Part shown: positions 1 to 9,374 of the stretch, one piece after another
How the letters are laid out: every line of letters begins with the position of its first letter
How positions within the stretch are numbered: position 1 is the stretch's first letter
Source of the DNA: an uncultured Bacteroidota bacterium
Lineage (GTDB): Bacteria; Bacteroidota; Bacteroidia; Chitinophagales; Chitinophagaceae
Assembly: GCA_903831575.1 (NCBI GenBank)
Contig: CAIKYB010000033.1
Span: forward strand, 53,852-117,851
Direction of reading: 5' to 3'
Length of the DNA: 64,000 bases
Program-made: the position numbers and the translations under genes
Notes under the pieces: model-generated
Database searches by the model: none
The model's input: the letters and a program-made list of their open reading frames with translations, nothing else
Told to the model about the DNA's origin: nothing

Positions 1-710
1 CCGGCATTACCTATTGATTCAGGATTGGGCAACTTACTGTTTCGAATATTGATCACCGCCTGTGCTATTGAGGAGATTGACAATTCCTGTACCCCCATGA
101 CTTCTAGTTCTTTAGCAATTGCACCATACGCAATATTATATTTCGGCTTTTTTAGTAGTCTATAGGTAACCGATGTAATAACAAATTGATTTCGTTGTGC
201 ATGCTTAAATACACTTTCTCTGTAACCAAATTCGCAGTCACTTTTAGTGAACACCACTTTTTCCTTGCTATTTATATGAATAGCTTCTAAAGAATGAAAA
301 ACCTCTTTTACTTCAACCCCATATGCGCCAATATTCTGCATAGGTGAAGCTCCGACATTGCCAGGTATCAATGCCAAATTCTCTACTCCGGCATATTGAT
401 GATGGACGCAATATTTCACCAACTCATGCCAAGCTATACCAGCACCGGCTTTCAAGAAAACAAACTGATCATCTTCCTCAACTACTTCTATTCCGGAGAT
501 CTCATTTTTCAGAACAAGTGCAGCCACATTTTTTGTAAACAATATATTACTACCACCACCCAATATCAATTTACTTTCATGTTGAAAATTTGGCAATAGT
601 AAAATATCCTGAAGCTGTTCAATAGAATCAAAAGAAGCAAAATATTTAGCTTGCACATCGATACCAAACGTATTATATTTTCTCAGCGATATATTTTCTT
701 TAATTTCCAA
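1..710 (-). CDS. murB: UDP-N-acetylenolpyruvoylglucosamine reductase (MurB), partial
   Basis: MurB is the FAD- and NADPH-dependent cytoplasmic enzyme that reduces UDP-GlcNAc-enolpyruvate to UDP-MurNAc in peptidoglycan synthesis. About 236 N-terminal residues lie in the window. They include the N-terminal YNTFGID segment, the FAD-binding GGGSNILF motif and the IPGNVGASPMQNIGAYG block. The window edge falls in the GNAG motif just before the catalytic serine expected in this family, so the C-terminal third is missing. The likely start is TTG at 710, because an in-frame TAA sits directly upstream and no later ATG keeps the YNTFGID motif. The gene begins 11 bp after the priA stop and is probably cotranscribed with priA and plsC. 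Confidence 0.95.
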   Translation of the reverse strand, partial: MEIKENISLRKYNTFGIDVQAKYFASFDSIEQLQDILLLPNFQHESKLILGGGSNILFTKNVAALVLKNEISGIEVVEEDDQFVFLKAGAGIAWHELVKYCVHHQYAGVENLALIPGNVGASPMQNIGAYGVEVKEVFHSLEAIHINSKEKVVFTKSDCEFGYRESVFKHAQRNQFVITSVTYRLLKKPKYNIAYGAIAKELEVMGVQELSISSIAQAVINIRNSKLPNPESIGNA

Positions 711-721
711 TTAATGATAAT

Positions 722-3199
722 TTAGACAGGATCTACATCTGCAATGATACTAATTGATTTGTATTTTTTTTCACTCAGCAATAAATTTATATGGTGCTGA
801 ATTGCTTTTTTATACTTAACTCCGACTCCGGCATCTTTAGGTAGCTTCAACATTATTTCCATAAGATATTGATTTCTCATTCTTGCGATAACAGGTGGTG
901 CAGGTCCTACAACATTGTCTTTAAAATCAGTACGCAACAAACCTGCTAATTTATCAGCTGCAGATTTCACAGTTTCATTGTCTTTGTGTTTTAAAGTAAG
1001 CATGACCATTCTGCTAAAAGGAGGGTAAAAAAAAGATTCCCTATTACTGATTTCGCAATTGTAAAACTGGTTATAATCATGCTGTTGAACCCATTGAATA
1101 ACTGGATGCTTAACGTTGACTGCTTGTATTAAGACTTTCCCCTGAGATCCCTTTCTACCTGCCCTGCCGCTAACTTGTTCCATCAATTGAAATGCGCGTT
1201 CATTAACTCTAAAATCTGCAAAACTCAATAACCCATCAGCATCCAAAATTCCAACAAGACTAACCTTATCAAAATCAAGGCCTTTTACAACCATTTGAGT
1301 TCCAACTAAAATATCAAAGCGATGTTGCTCAAACAACTGTATCAAAGTATCATGAGCAGTTTTGCCTCTCACACTGTCCACATCCATTCTTGCAATTCTA
1401 TATTTTGCAAAATCCACTTCCAATTGTTCTTCTATTTTTTCTGTACCAAAGTTTTTTTCAGCCCAATTATTGCTTCCACAAGCTGTGCATGTTATCAATT
1501 TTGGATAAGTGCTCCCACAATAATGGCAATGCAATTTATTGCTGTATTTATGAAGCGTTAAAGAGACATCGCAATGGTTACATTGAGGAATAAATCCGCA
1601 AGATCCACAAATCAGATAAGGATTATACCCTCTTCTGTTTTGAAACAAGATTACTTGCTTATCATTATCCATTGCTAGTTGAATGGCCTCTTTTAATTGA
1701 GGACTAACCATTACTTTTCCTTTTTGTACTACTTGCCTCGTATTTACAATTTCTATTTCAGGCAATTTGATCCCTCCAAATCTTTCAGTGAGTGTTACAA
1801 GAGCATATTTGTTTTGTAATGCATTATAATAACTTTCGAGAGAAGGTGTGCCACTTCCAAGCAACACTTTAGCTTCGAATAAATTTGCGTAGTAAATCGC
1901 TGCATCCCTTGCATGATATCTTGGGGCGGGATCTTGTTGTTTGTATGAAGCGTCATGCTCTTCATCAACAATGATAAAACCTAAGCTGTTAAATGGCAGA
2001 AATAAGGCACTTCTTGCTCCCAAGACGACACTCACTTCATTATTTTTGACTTTATTCCACAATTCAATTCTTTCCTGGTCATTAAATTTGGAATGATAAA
2101 TGGCGATATGCCCACCGAAATGTTTTTGTAATCGGCGGATAATTTGTGTAGTCAGAGCGATTTCAGGCAATAAGTATAACACTTGTTTACCTTTCAGAAT
2201 ATATTCTTCAATAAGCTTTATATAAATCAGGGTCTTTCCGCTACCAGTGACTCCATGAAGAAGAGTAACATTTTTATTTTTTTGTGATTCCTGCAATTCA
2301 GATAAGCAAATTTCCTGTTGAGCTGAAAGGACAAAATCAATATGTAAATTTTTAGGGACTAATTTTATTCTATCTACATTTCTTTTTTCAACAACCAGGA
2401 TTTTCTTATCGCATAATGCATTGAGTTGGGCTGCAGAAGCACTTGCTTTTTTCAACAAGGCGGGCTTAGCCACTTCCCCATCTGTCTTTTGCAAATGAAG
2501 AAATGATAACAACAACTCCATTTGTTTCGAAGCGCCTTTCCAATCATTTAAAAGCCGGGCTAACTGATCTTCATGAGTATAATCCGGATGCAACGTAACA
2601 TAGATTTCTTTTTTTGTTTTATATTTTTCGTTCAGTTTTTCCCATACAAAACAAACATCTTTTTCAAGTAATTTTTTTATTATGGGGTAAACGTGAGAGG
2701 CATCAAGGATTAATTGAATTTCGATTAATTGCAATTGCTTTTTAATCAACAATGCTTCTGCAACAATATATTCTTCATCATTTAAAGAAGAAAAATCTTC
2801 GCCAAAATCTTCATTAAAAATAACAACCGTTTCGCTACTCAATTTAAAATTAGCAGGCAGTGCTGCTGCCATCACTTCGCCTTCAGTGCACATATAATAC
2901 TCACTCATCCATTTCCAAAGCTGCAATTGCTGATTATAAACAATAGGAGCATCATCAAGAATATTGATGATAGATTTTGTAGTATAGGGAGGCTTTTGAT
3001 TGGTAATTGACTTTATAATACCTGCGTATTTTTTATTTTTCCCGAAGACAACTTCTGCTCTGCAACCTATTTTTGCAATACCAATTAAGTGGCTGGGAAT
3101 CTCGTAGGTGTAAACTATAGGTAAGGCAAGAGGTAAAATAATTTCAGTCCAAAAGCCGGAGGCGCTTTCATTAAAATTTATTTGATTTTCACGACCCAT
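722..3199 (-). CDS. priA: Primosomal replication restart helicase PriA
   Basis: PriA is a 3'-5' superfamily 2 DNA helicase that recognises stalled forks and reloads the replisome. The 825-residue product has the expected order: an N-terminal 3'BD-like region, Walker A GVTGSGKT, Walker B DEEH, a zinc-binding insertion with paired cysteines (CGSCG, CNHC, CHYC, CTAC) and C-terminal helicase motifs including QVSGRAGR. Length is normal for Bacteroidota PriA. The start at 3199 lies 7 bp after the plsC stop, and murB begins 11 bp downstream, which suggests a plsC-priA-murB transcript. No defect is seen in any motif. Confidence 0.97.
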   Translation of the reverse strand: MGRENQINFNESASGFWTEIILPLALPIVYTYEIPSHLIGIAKIGCRAEVVFGKNKKYAGIIKSITNQKPPYTTKSIINILDDAPIVYNQQLQLWKWMSEYYMCTEGEVMAAALPANFKLSSETVVIFNEDFGEDFSSLNDEEYIVAEALLIKKQLQLIEIQLILDASHVYPIIKKLLEKDVCFVWEKLNEKYKTKKEIYVTLHPDYTHEDQLARLLNDWKGASKQMELLLSFLHLQKTDGEVAKPALLKKASASAAQLNALCDKKILVVEKRNVDRIKLVPKNLHIDFVLSAQQEICLSELQESQKNKNVTLLHGVTGSGKTLIYIKLIEEYILKGKQVLYLLPEIALTTQIIRRLQKHFGGHIAIYHSKFNDQERIELWNKVKNNEVSVVLGARSALFLPFNSLGFIIVDEEHDASYKQQDPAPRYHARDAAIYYANLFEAKVLLGSGTPSLESYYNALQNKYALVTLTERFGGIKLPEIEIVNTRQVVQKGKVMVSPQLKEAIQLAMDNDKQVILFQNRRGYNPYLICGSCGFIPQCNHCDVSLTLHKYSNKLHCHYCGSTYPKLITCTACGSNNWAEKNFGTEKIEEQLEVDFAKYRIARMDVDSVRGKTAHDTLIQLFEQHRFDILVGTQMVVKGLDFDKVSLVGILDADGLLSFADFRVNERAFQLMEQVSGRAGRKGSQGKVLIQAVNVKHPVIQWVQQHDYNQFYNCEISNRESFFYPPFSRMVMLTLKHKDNETVKSAADKLAGLLRTDFKDNVVGPAPPVIARMRNQYLMEIMLKLPKDAGVGVKYKKAIQHHINLLLSEKKYKSISIIADVDPV

Positions 3200-3206
3200 T
3201 TTTGTG

Positions 3207-3971
3207 TTACTCTTTTATCCAAGTTGCTTTATATCTTATCAATGCAGACTCCATTGAGTCATATACTTTTTGTTTCAAAACAGGCAAATCTTCTATTTCA
3301 AAACCCTCAACCGAAATCTCTTCAAGGTAAACAACTCTTGATTTTCCGGGCGTCAAGGAAAGTGCTTTACTATAATGTAATCTATCATAAGTATCCAAAA
3401 AAAGCAAGGGTTTGATAGAAGTTTTTGTTTCAATGGCAATTCTAAAAGCGCCATCATAAAAATTAATTAAAGGCTTACTCGTTTCATTAAAAGTTCCTTC
3501 TGGGGCAAGAATAATGGAAATATTATCCTTTATAGCTTGTTTTAAATCGCTTACACTTCTGGCACGATCGGCGGGATCTTTTCTATTAACCATAATTACT
3601 GCACTACTATAGATAAACCCAAACAAGGGAATTTTGCCAATTTCGAATTTCCCTAACCCTCTGAAATGTTGTTTTCTTATAGCTTTCAATATAACAATCG
3701 CATCTAAATACGAGATATGGTTAAAAACGAAAATAACAGGCTTATTATAGTCATGTTTTGTTTCGAAAATATTCTTATGCCATATTCCGAGTAAAATAAA
3801 AATAATATCTATAAAAACCCGGCTTATCAGGTAAATAAAATTTCCACGAGTCTTTTTTGGTAAAAAAAAAGTCAATAATGCAATCGGAAAAACAATTAAT
3901 ACAAATGCAAGAAATAGGATTGAAGCATAGATATTATATAAGAATTGTAGGAAACGAAGTGATTTTTTCAT
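3207..3971 (-). CDS. plsC: 1-acyl-sn-glycerol-3-phosphate acyltransferase (PlsC family)
   Basis: This membrane-associated acyltransferase is predicted to add the second acyl chain to lysophosphatidic acid in phospholipid synthesis. The 254-residue protein has an N-terminal hydrophobic stretch, the catalytic HX4D motif (NHISYLD) and the glycerol-phosphate binding block EGTFNE in place of the usual EGTR. Between them lies the VNRKDPADR segment typical of the family. It is the first gene of the plsC-priA-murB run. The exact acyl acceptor cannot be read from sequence; a lyso-ornithine lipid acyltransferase is the main alternative. Confidence 0.9.
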   Translation of the reverse strand: MKKSLRFLQFLYNIYASILFLAFVLIVFPIALLTFFLPKKTRGNFIYLISRVFIDIIFILLGIWHKNIFETKHDYNKPVIFVFNHISYLDAIVILKAIRKQHFRGLGKFEIGKIPLFGFIYSSAVIMVNRKDPADRARSVSDLKQAIKDNISIILAPEGTFNETSKPLINFYDGAFRIAIETKTSIKPLLFLDTYDRLHYSKALSLTPGKSRVVYLEEISVEGFEIEDLPVLKQKVYDSMESALIRYKATWIKE

Positions 3972-4174
3972 GATTCTTGCGAAAATAGTCAGAAAAAGTT
4001 AAGGAACGTATATTTGATCAAACAAATTGAAATTGAACAAATTAGCTAATTCTTTAAGAAGACTATCCCAATTTGAAAATCTTATTAAGGGTCATGAATA
4101 AAGGCTAGAATAATATTTTTTTTAAATTATTAAAAAAAGATTTGGAATTCTGCAATTAAATAAGGGAAAACGAT

Positions 4175-4182
4175 TACCTTTG
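4175..4182 (+). promoter_or_regulatory. Bacteroidota -7 element before rplU
   Basis: TACCTTTG matches the Bacteroidota -7 consensus TAnnTTTG and lies 22 bp upstream of the rplU ATG, which would give a short leader. A clear -33 TTTG at the right spacing is not seen. This is the probable promoter of the rplU-rpmA unit. Confidence 0.55.
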
Positions 4183-4204
4183 CCGTCCTAAATTCGGGTA
4201 TGTT

Positions 4205-4510
4205 ATGTTAGCAATAGTTAAAATCGCAGGTCAACAATTTAAAGTAAAAGCAGGAGACAGCTTGTATGTTCCACACATTGAGGGTAATACTGGAGACGCA
4301 GTAGAATTTACTGACGTTTTGTTTACACACAATGGTAGCAGCATCAATAGTGGCTCATCTGTAAAAGCAGTTGTAAAGGCTGAAATTGTGAATGGCCAAA
4401 TAAAAGGTGATAAAGTAATCGCTTTTAAAATGAAGAGAAGAAAAGGTTTCCGTAAAAAGCACGGACATCGCACGCAGTATACACAAATAAAAGTAACTGC
4501 AATTGCTTAA
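4205..4510 (+). CDS. rplU: 50S ribosomal protein L21
   Basis: L21 binds 23S rRNA in the large subunit. The 101-residue product begins MLAIVKIAGQQFKV and ends with the conserved basic block KMKRRKGFRKKHGHR. Length is standard. It is followed 41 bp later by rpmA, the usual partner, and is preceded by a Bacteroidota-type -7 element. The minus-strand open frames across it are not genes. Confidence 0.98.
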   Translation: MLAIVKIAGQQFKVKAGDSLYVPHIEGNTGDAVEFTDVLFTHNGSSINSGSSVKAVVKAEIVNGQIKGDKVIAFKMKRRKGFRKKHGHRTQYTQIKVTAIA

Positions 4511-4551
4511 TTGATTTTCGAGCAATCATTTCAACAATCAAATCGTAAAAA

Positions 4552-4806
4552 ATGGCACATAAAAAAGGTGAAGGTTCCGTAAAAAACGGTCGCGATTCAC
4601 AAAGTAAAAGATTAGGTGTAAAAATTTTCGGAGGACAAGCTGCGAATGCTGGCAATATTATTTTGCGTCAACGCGGAACTGTATACCATCCAGGGAAAAA
4701 TGTTGGGGTTGGTAGAGACTTTACCATCTTCGCTTTAACTGATGGTGTAGTTGCTTTCAAAAAAACTAAAGGAGACAAAACACTTGTTTCTGTTGCTACC
4801 ATTTAA
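4552..4806 (+). CDS. rpmA: 50S ribosomal protein L27
   Basis: L27 places its N-terminal tail near the peptidyl transferase centre and helps stabilise tRNA. The 84-residue protein starts MAHKKGEGS and carries the family signature [10 protein letters not shown] and [10 protein letters not shown]. There is no N-terminal extension of the kind cleaved in Firmicutes, so the mature tail is made directly. It sits directly after rplU. Confidence 0.98.
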   Translation: MAHKKGEGSVKNGRDSQSKRLGVKIFGGQAANAGNIILRQRGTVYHPGKNVGVGRDFTIFALTDGVVAFKKTKGDKTLVSVATI

Positions 4807-4898
4807 TTTATTTTTAAAAAAATAATAACTTTTTTTTGGTAATTTGAAAATTATATTTATTTTTAAGTATTATTTACTAACCAATTAAATTAAAAAAA

Positions 4899-5066
4899 AT
4901 GGCTACAAAGAAAAAAGCTGCTGCAAAAAAAGCTGCTCCAAGAAAAGCTGCTGCTAAAAAAGCTGCTCCAAAAAAAGCTGCTAAAAAAGCTGCTCCTAAG
5001 AAAGCTGCTGCTAAAAAAGCTGCTCCTAAGAAAGCTGCTAAAAAAGCTGCTCCTAAAAAGAAGTAA
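4899..5066 (+). CDS. Lys/Ala/Pro-repeat histone H1-like basic protein
   Basis: A 55-residue ORF made almost only of Lys, Ala and Pro in repeats of the form KKAAP and KKAAAKKAAP, after an N-terminal MATKKK. The composition resembles the C-terminal tail of histone H1 and bacterial H1-like proteins (Hc2/AlgP type), so non-specific nucleic-acid binding is the likely role. That is inference; no folded domain exists. The DNA is itself a short tandem repeat (AAAGCTGCT blocks), so length could vary between strains. It starts 92 bp after rpmA, and its mRNA ends at the strong hairpin at 5095-5123, so it may be cotranscribed with rplU-rpmA or have its own promoter. Confidence 0.75.
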   Translation: MATKKKAAAKKAAPRKAAAKKAAPKKAAKKAAPKKAAAKKAAPKKAAKKAAPKKK

Positions 5067-5094
5067 GCTTCAATTGCTTAAAGCAAATGATAGT

Positions 5095-5123
5095 AGTCCC
5101 GGTTTATACCGGGACTTTTTTTT
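5095..5123 (+). terminator. Rho-independent terminator
   Basis: A perfect 9-bp stem (AGTCCCGGT / ACCGGGACT) with a 4-nt loop is followed by a run of eight T. It lies 29 bp after the stop of the Lys/Ala-rich gene and closes the rplU-rpmA region. Confidence 0.92.
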
Positions 5124-5243
5124 GCCCTGAAAGCACTTCCTACGTTGCATTATAGCTTATTTAAAAAAGGTTAGTATTGGAAATGTAGTTATAAAATATT
5201 TCCACTTTCGATATTTATAACAATGATTTAATAAATTTGAACT

Positions 5244-6926
5244 ATGGATAATAATCAAATTGCTGACCACTTTTCTTTGCTTTCAAAGTTGATGGATATA
5301 CATGGAGAAAATACTTTTAAATCAAAATCATACTCCACTGCCGCGTACACGATTGAGAAATTACAACAGCAATTATCTACAATTCCGATCGAAAAAATCG
5401 CTACTATAAATGGGATCGGCTCCTCCTCTGCTCTAAAAATTATAGAAATTATCGAGACTGGGAAATTGAATTCTCTTGAAGAATTGATAAATAAAACACC
5501 AAAAGGGGTAATTGAGATGCTAAATATCAAAGGTGTCGGCCCAAAAAAAATAAATACTATTTGGAAAGAAATGGAAATTGAAACGATCGGAGAATTACTT
5601 TATGCATGTAAAGAAAATCGATTAAAACTATATAAAGGCTTCGGGGAAAAAACACAACAGAATGTAATTGAAACTATTGAATTTTATTTCAAGAGTAAAG
5701 GGAGTTATTTATACGCTCAAGTTGAATTAATAGTGCCGGAAATAGAATCATTTCTATTAAAAATCTTCAATTCGCAAAAAATAGAATTGACAGGAGCCTA
5801 TAAACGACAGTTAGAAATAATAGATCAACTTGAATTCCTTATAGAAGATGAGATTACTACTATTGAGAAAACTTTATTGCATGTTGAAGGATTCACTTTG
5901 AAAGAAAATGGAACTGGGTATTTATTATACTCCACATTATTAGGAATCGATGTAAAAATTTACATCGCAAACAAGATTAATTTTATTGAAGAGTCTATCA
6001 AACTCAGTTCTTCTGATGAATTCTGGCAAGAAATCCAAAAAAAACGAAGCTTAATAGAAGCAACCCCTACTACAGTTGAACATTTCTTTCAACAAATGGA
6101 AATTCCTACAATCCCCCCTTATCTTAGAGAACAAGCACAAACCATTCAACAATTCTCAAAAAATGATCCCCCAAAGCCAATTGAGATTGAAGATATAAAA
6201 GGAATAATACACAGCCATAGTAATTGGAGCGATGGAAGCAACACCATTGAAGAAATGGCAAATGCAGCGATAAGCAAAGGATTCGAATATCTGGTCATCA
6301 GCGATCATAGCAAATCTGCTTTTTATGCTCAGGGACTTTCAATTGATAGAATAATCGCTCAACATCAATATATAGACGAATTAAATAAGAAAATAAAGTC
6401 ATTTAAAATCTATAAAAGTATTGAATCTGATATTTTAAACGATGGGAACCTTGATTATCCCAATGAAATCTTATCTAGATTTGATTTAGTAATCGCATCT
6501 ATTCATAGTAATCTTAAGATGAATGAAGAAAAAGCTATGATGAGGCTAATAAAAGCCATTGAAAACCCATTCACTACAATATTAGGGCATATGACAGGAC
6601 GCTTGCTACTGAGTAGACCTGGATACCCTGTAGACCATAAAAAAATAATTGACGCCTGTGCGGCAAATAAAGTAGTCATTGAATTGAATGCCCATCCAAG
6701 CAGATTAGATATTGATTGGCGACAACTATCATATGCACTTGAGAAAAATGTGTTGATTTCAATAAACCCCGATGCACATCAAATTGAGGGAATGAACGAT
6801 GTTAAATACGGTGTGAAAGTTGCTCAAAAAGCAATGCTCCCAAAAGAAAGAAATTTAAGTAGTTTCACTTTGGATCAGTTTGAAGATTATATTACTTCAA
6901 CAACAAAAGAAAAAACGAAAATATAA
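5244..6926 (+). CDS. polX: PolX-family protein: helix-hairpin-helix, degenerate Pol beta domain, PHP phosphoesterase
   Basis: Bacterial PolX proteins join a family X polymerase to a PHP 3'-5' exonuclease and act in DNA repair. This 560-residue protein has HhH elements (INGIGSSSALKI near 55-66, IKGVGPKKI near 95-103) and a C-terminal PHP domain from about 320 with the metal ligands HSHS at 323-326, SDHSKS, GHMTGR and NPDAH. The polymerase core is abnormal. The GS-RRGKET-GDID motif reads GAYKRQLEIIDQLE at 184-197, so both catalytic aspartates are Gln and Glu. The third Asp region reads GIDVKIY, and the TGSKEHN-like segment is lost. Polymerase activity is therefore unlikely, while exonuclease or phosphoesterase activity is plausible. 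The gene ends 1 bp from the convergent mazG stop. Confidence 0.9.
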   Translation: MDNNQIADHFSLLSKLMDIHGENTFKSKSYSTAAYTIEKLQQQLSTIPIEKIATINGIGSSSALKIIEIIETGKLNSLEELINKTPKGVIEMLNIKGVGPKKINTIWKEMEIETIGELLYACKENRLKLYKGFGEKTQQNVIETIEFYFKSKGSYLYAQVELIVPEIESFLLKIFNSQKIELTGAYKRQLEIIDQLEFLIEDEITTIEKTLLHVEGFTLKENGTGYLLYSTLLGIDVKIYIANKINFIEESIKLSSSDEFWQEIQKKRSLIEATPTTVEHFFQQMEIPTIPPYLREQAQTIQQFSKNDPPKPIEIEDIKGIIHSHSNWSDGSNTIEEMANAAISKGFEYLVISDHSKSAFYAQGLSIDRIIAQHQYIDELNKKIKSFKIYKSIESDILNDGNLDYPNEILSRFDLVIASIHSNLKMNEEKAMMRLIKAIENPFTTILGHMTGRLLLSRPGYPVDHKKIIDACAANKVVIELNAHPSRLDIDWRQLSYALEKNVLISINPDAHQIEGMNDVKYGVKVAQKAMLPKERNLSSFTLDQFEDYITSTTKEKTKI

Positions 6927-6927
6927 T

Positions 6928-7695
6928 CTAATGCTCTTTCTTTACTTGATTCCAAAGTGAATCCATTTCGGCCAAACTCATGTCGTGCAAAAACTTATTT
7001 TCTAAAGCCACGAGTTCTTCCATTTTCATAAATCGTTTGATAAATTTTTTATTTGTTCTTTCAAGAGCATTTTCTGCATCTACTTTTAAAAACCTTGCAT
7101 AATTAACTAAGGAGAAAAAAACATCCCCTAATTCATCTTCAATATTATCATGATTCCCCATTTCAATGGCTTGTTTTAATTCCGCTATCTCCTCTTCAAC
7201 TTTACCCCAAACCTGGTTTTTATTCTCCCATTCAAAACCAACTTGCTGAGATTTTTCCTGCAAACGAATAGCTTTAACCATAGAAGGCAATGTTTTAGGA
7301 ACTCCACCAAGCACCGACTTCTTGCCTTCTGCTAATTTAATTTTCTCCCAGTTTTGTTTTACATCATCCTCACTTTCCACTTTTACATCTCCATAAATAT
7401 GAGGGTGGCGAACAATTAGTTTTTCACAAACACCATTTACCACATCTTTTAAAGAAAATTCGTTTTTTTCGCTGCCAATTTTAGCATAAAAAACTATGTG
7501 CAAAAGCAAATCACCCAACTCTTCTTTTATACCATTTGAGTCATTTTCAGAAATAGCATCTGCCAATTCATAAGTTTCTTCAATGGTGAGGTGCCTCAAA
7601 GACTCATTAGTTTGCTTTTGATCCCATGGACATTTTTCTCTGAGTTCATCCATTATTTTTACTAATCTTAAAAAATCAACTCCTATGTTATCCAT
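6928..7695 (-). CDS. mazG: Nucleoside triphosphate pyrophosphohydrolase MazG
   Basis: MazG hydrolyses non-canonical or excess NTPs to NMP and pyrophosphate. The 255-residue protein holds two tandem MazG domains. The first contains CPWDQKQT, the EETYEL helix and EELGDLLLH; the second contains EEIAELKQA and EDELGDVFF. These Glu/Asp residues bind Mg2+. Length matches the two-domain E. coli form. It is convergent with the polX-family gene, with stops only 1 bp apart. Confidence 0.95.
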   Translation of the reverse strand: MDNIGVDFLRLVKIMDELREKCPWDQKQTNESLRHLTIEETYELADAISENDSNGIKEELGDLLLHIVFYAKIGSEKNEFSLKDVVNGVCEKLIVRHPHIYGDVKVESEDDVKQNWEKIKLAEGKKSVLGGVPKTLPSMVKAIRLQEKSQQVGFEWENKNQVWGKVEEEIAELKQAIEMGNHDNIEDELGDVFFSLVNYARFLKVDAENALERTNKKFIKRFMKMEELVALENKFLHDMSLAEMDSLWNQVKKEH

Positions 7696-7889
7696 ATTAA
7701 AAAATTAAAATTTCTGAATATTACGCCCATCTTCTTTCGAAGCATAATGCAATTTTAAACAATTTTATTAGTAGAAAAATAATTTATTAAATACAATGAA
7801 TTTATTTTAAAATCATAAAACTTTACATTTTAGGAATAATAAATATAAATAAGGGTTAGATTTGTACATTGTAAGCTAATAATAATAAG

Positions 7890-8720
7890 ATGAACAAGAT
7901 CATTTCTATTTCAATGTTTTTTTTCGCAGCTCCTCTGTTTTCAAAAGCTCAGTTTTTTTACAAAGACATTATCAGTACAACCCAAGCTGCAGAAGAGCTA
8001 GAGACCTACCAAATGTCAGGAGTTCACAATATTAAGATTAATAGTATTGAAAGCAACGGTGAGCCGAGTGAAGGTTTTTTTTGCGAAAAGAAAATATCAA
8101 AAGATTACAAGAAAGTAACCCTATATACGAAATTAAATGGGTCAAGCAAGTCCATATTAATTTCCTATTTCAATGAGAAGAAGCAATTATTAAAAACTTA
8201 CGACAGCTCTGAAATAGTAGTTAGCTCCAATGAATATGAATATGACAATAAAGGCAGGCTAACCAGTATAAAATATACTTCTCATTCAAATGATGATGAC
8301 TTTGTAAATCAAATAACGGAAGAGCATGTCTATTTCTACAAAGAAGAAAATCTACCACAAAGTATGTACAGAATAAAGAATACAACTGACACCACAATTG
8401 TATTATATTCTTTAGATGAGCACAATAACATTTCTATTGAGAAAGAAATGAAAAATGCATCAAAGTACTACTACTACTATAACACAATCAATAAACTTAC
8501 GGATATTGTTCACAGCAACGAATATAAAAACAAACTTGTTGCAGATTACCTATTTGAATACAATGCTCAAGGACTTCTTTCTCAGATGACTACAACAGAA
8601 GACGGGAATGATAATTTTTCAATCTGGAAATATTCCTATGATGACAAATTGAAAACACAAGAAAGAATCTTTTCAAAAGATGGGGTAATGCTAGGTAAAA
8701 TGGAATATGAGTACAAGTAG
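7890..8720 (+). CDS. Secreted protein of unknown function with YD-like repeats
   Basis: The 276-residue product starts with a signal peptide (MNKIISISMFFFAAPLFSKAQ, cleavage probably after AQ). The rest contains degenerate YD-type units such as YEYDNKGRLTSI and FEYNAQGLLSQM, spaced as in Bacteroidota surface proteins that fold into beta strips. No enzyme motif is seen. A -7-like TAGATTTG at 7857-7864 lies 25 bp upstream of the ATG. It is a single-gene unit convergent with the RlpA-like gene. A cargo lipoprotein at 29408 has a similar architecture. Confidence 0.7.
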   Translation: MNKIISISMFFFAAPLFSKAQFFYKDIISTTQAAEELETYQMSGVHNIKINSIESNGEPSEGFFCEKKISKDYKKVTLYTKLNGSSKSILISYFNEKKQLLKTYDSSEIVVSSNEYEYDNKGRLTSIKYTSHSNDDDFVNQITEEHVYFYKEENLPQSMYRIKNTTDTTIVLYSLDEHNNISIEKEMKNASKYYYYYNTINKLTDIVHSNEYKNKLVADYLFEYNAQGLLSQMTTTEDGNDNFSIWKYSYDDKLKTQERIFSKDGVMLGKMEYEYK

Positions 8721-8727
8721 CCAAAGA

Positions 8728-9192
8728 CTATTGGACGATAACTGTATCTTTTAATTGGTTTATTTCATTATCCCAATCATTGAGTTTGCCCCCTAGTACT
8801 TCAACTTTAACACTAGCTAACCCTTTATTTAAATAGCCTAATTGCGCAGCTGCAATTTTTGACAGATCCAGTAATCTTTTCATTTTGGGATGAAGTCTAT
8901 CATTAGTTTTGACTTTTACAGATTTTCCATTTTTCAAATTCGTAACTATTACCCAAGTCCCAAGAGGCAAAACATTACAAGCCGCTGTATATTTTTTTTG
9001 GCTAAACACACTTCCATTTGCTGTTTTTTTTCCAATAAACTTATCGCTATAATAACTCGCTGTCCCGTAAATAACTTTTTTGTGCTTTTGAACAGTCCTT
9101 TTTTCCCTTTTATTCAATTCCAATTGCTGCGCATTAACAATAGAAAAAGGACAAGACGCTAAAAAAATAATAAGTAAAAAGATTTTAAGCAT
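8728..9192 (-). CDS. RlpA-like double-psi beta-barrel protein
   Basis: The 154-residue exported protein contains a full RlpA-type double-psi beta barrel: GTASYYSDKFIGKKTANG, TAACNVLPLGT, NLKNG and the NDR-LDLS block that carries the conserved catalytic Asp. Family members are septal or cell-wall lytic transglycosylases or wall-binding proteins. No SPOR domain follows, so it is the short form. The N-terminus could be a lipoprotein signal (LASC at residues 11-14) or a type I signal cleaved after NAQ; the sequence does not decide this. Lytic activity is inferred from the family. Confidence 0.85.
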   Translation of the reverse strand: MLKIFLLIIFLASCPFSIVNAQQLELNKREKRTVQKHKKVIYGTASYYSDKFIGKKTANGSVFSQKKYTAACNVLPLGTWVIVTNLKNGKSVKVKTNDRLHPKMKRLLDLSKIAAAQLGYLNKGLASVKVEVLGGKLNDWDNEINQLKDTVIVQ

Positions 9193-9323
9193 AATTAAAA
9201 TTTACATGAGCTCATTTTCACATGTCTCATTATTACAAGATAATGATTTGGCATAATAATATGGAATAAATTTAATTTTATAGACAAGCAGGGTTAACAA
9301 GGGTTCTTTAAATAGATTATATC

Positions 9324-9331
9324 TACATTTG
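9324..9331 (+). promoter_or_regulatory. Bacteroidota -7 element before lpxB
   Basis: TACATTTG matches TAnnTTTG. A transcript starting about 7 bp downstream would leave almost no leader for the ATG at 9345 but a normal leader for the ATG at 9375, so it supports the downstream start of lpxB. Confidence 0.5.
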
Positions 9332-9374
9332 CGAAGGCTATTTCATGCGACCAAACTTTAAAAGCTACATACAC

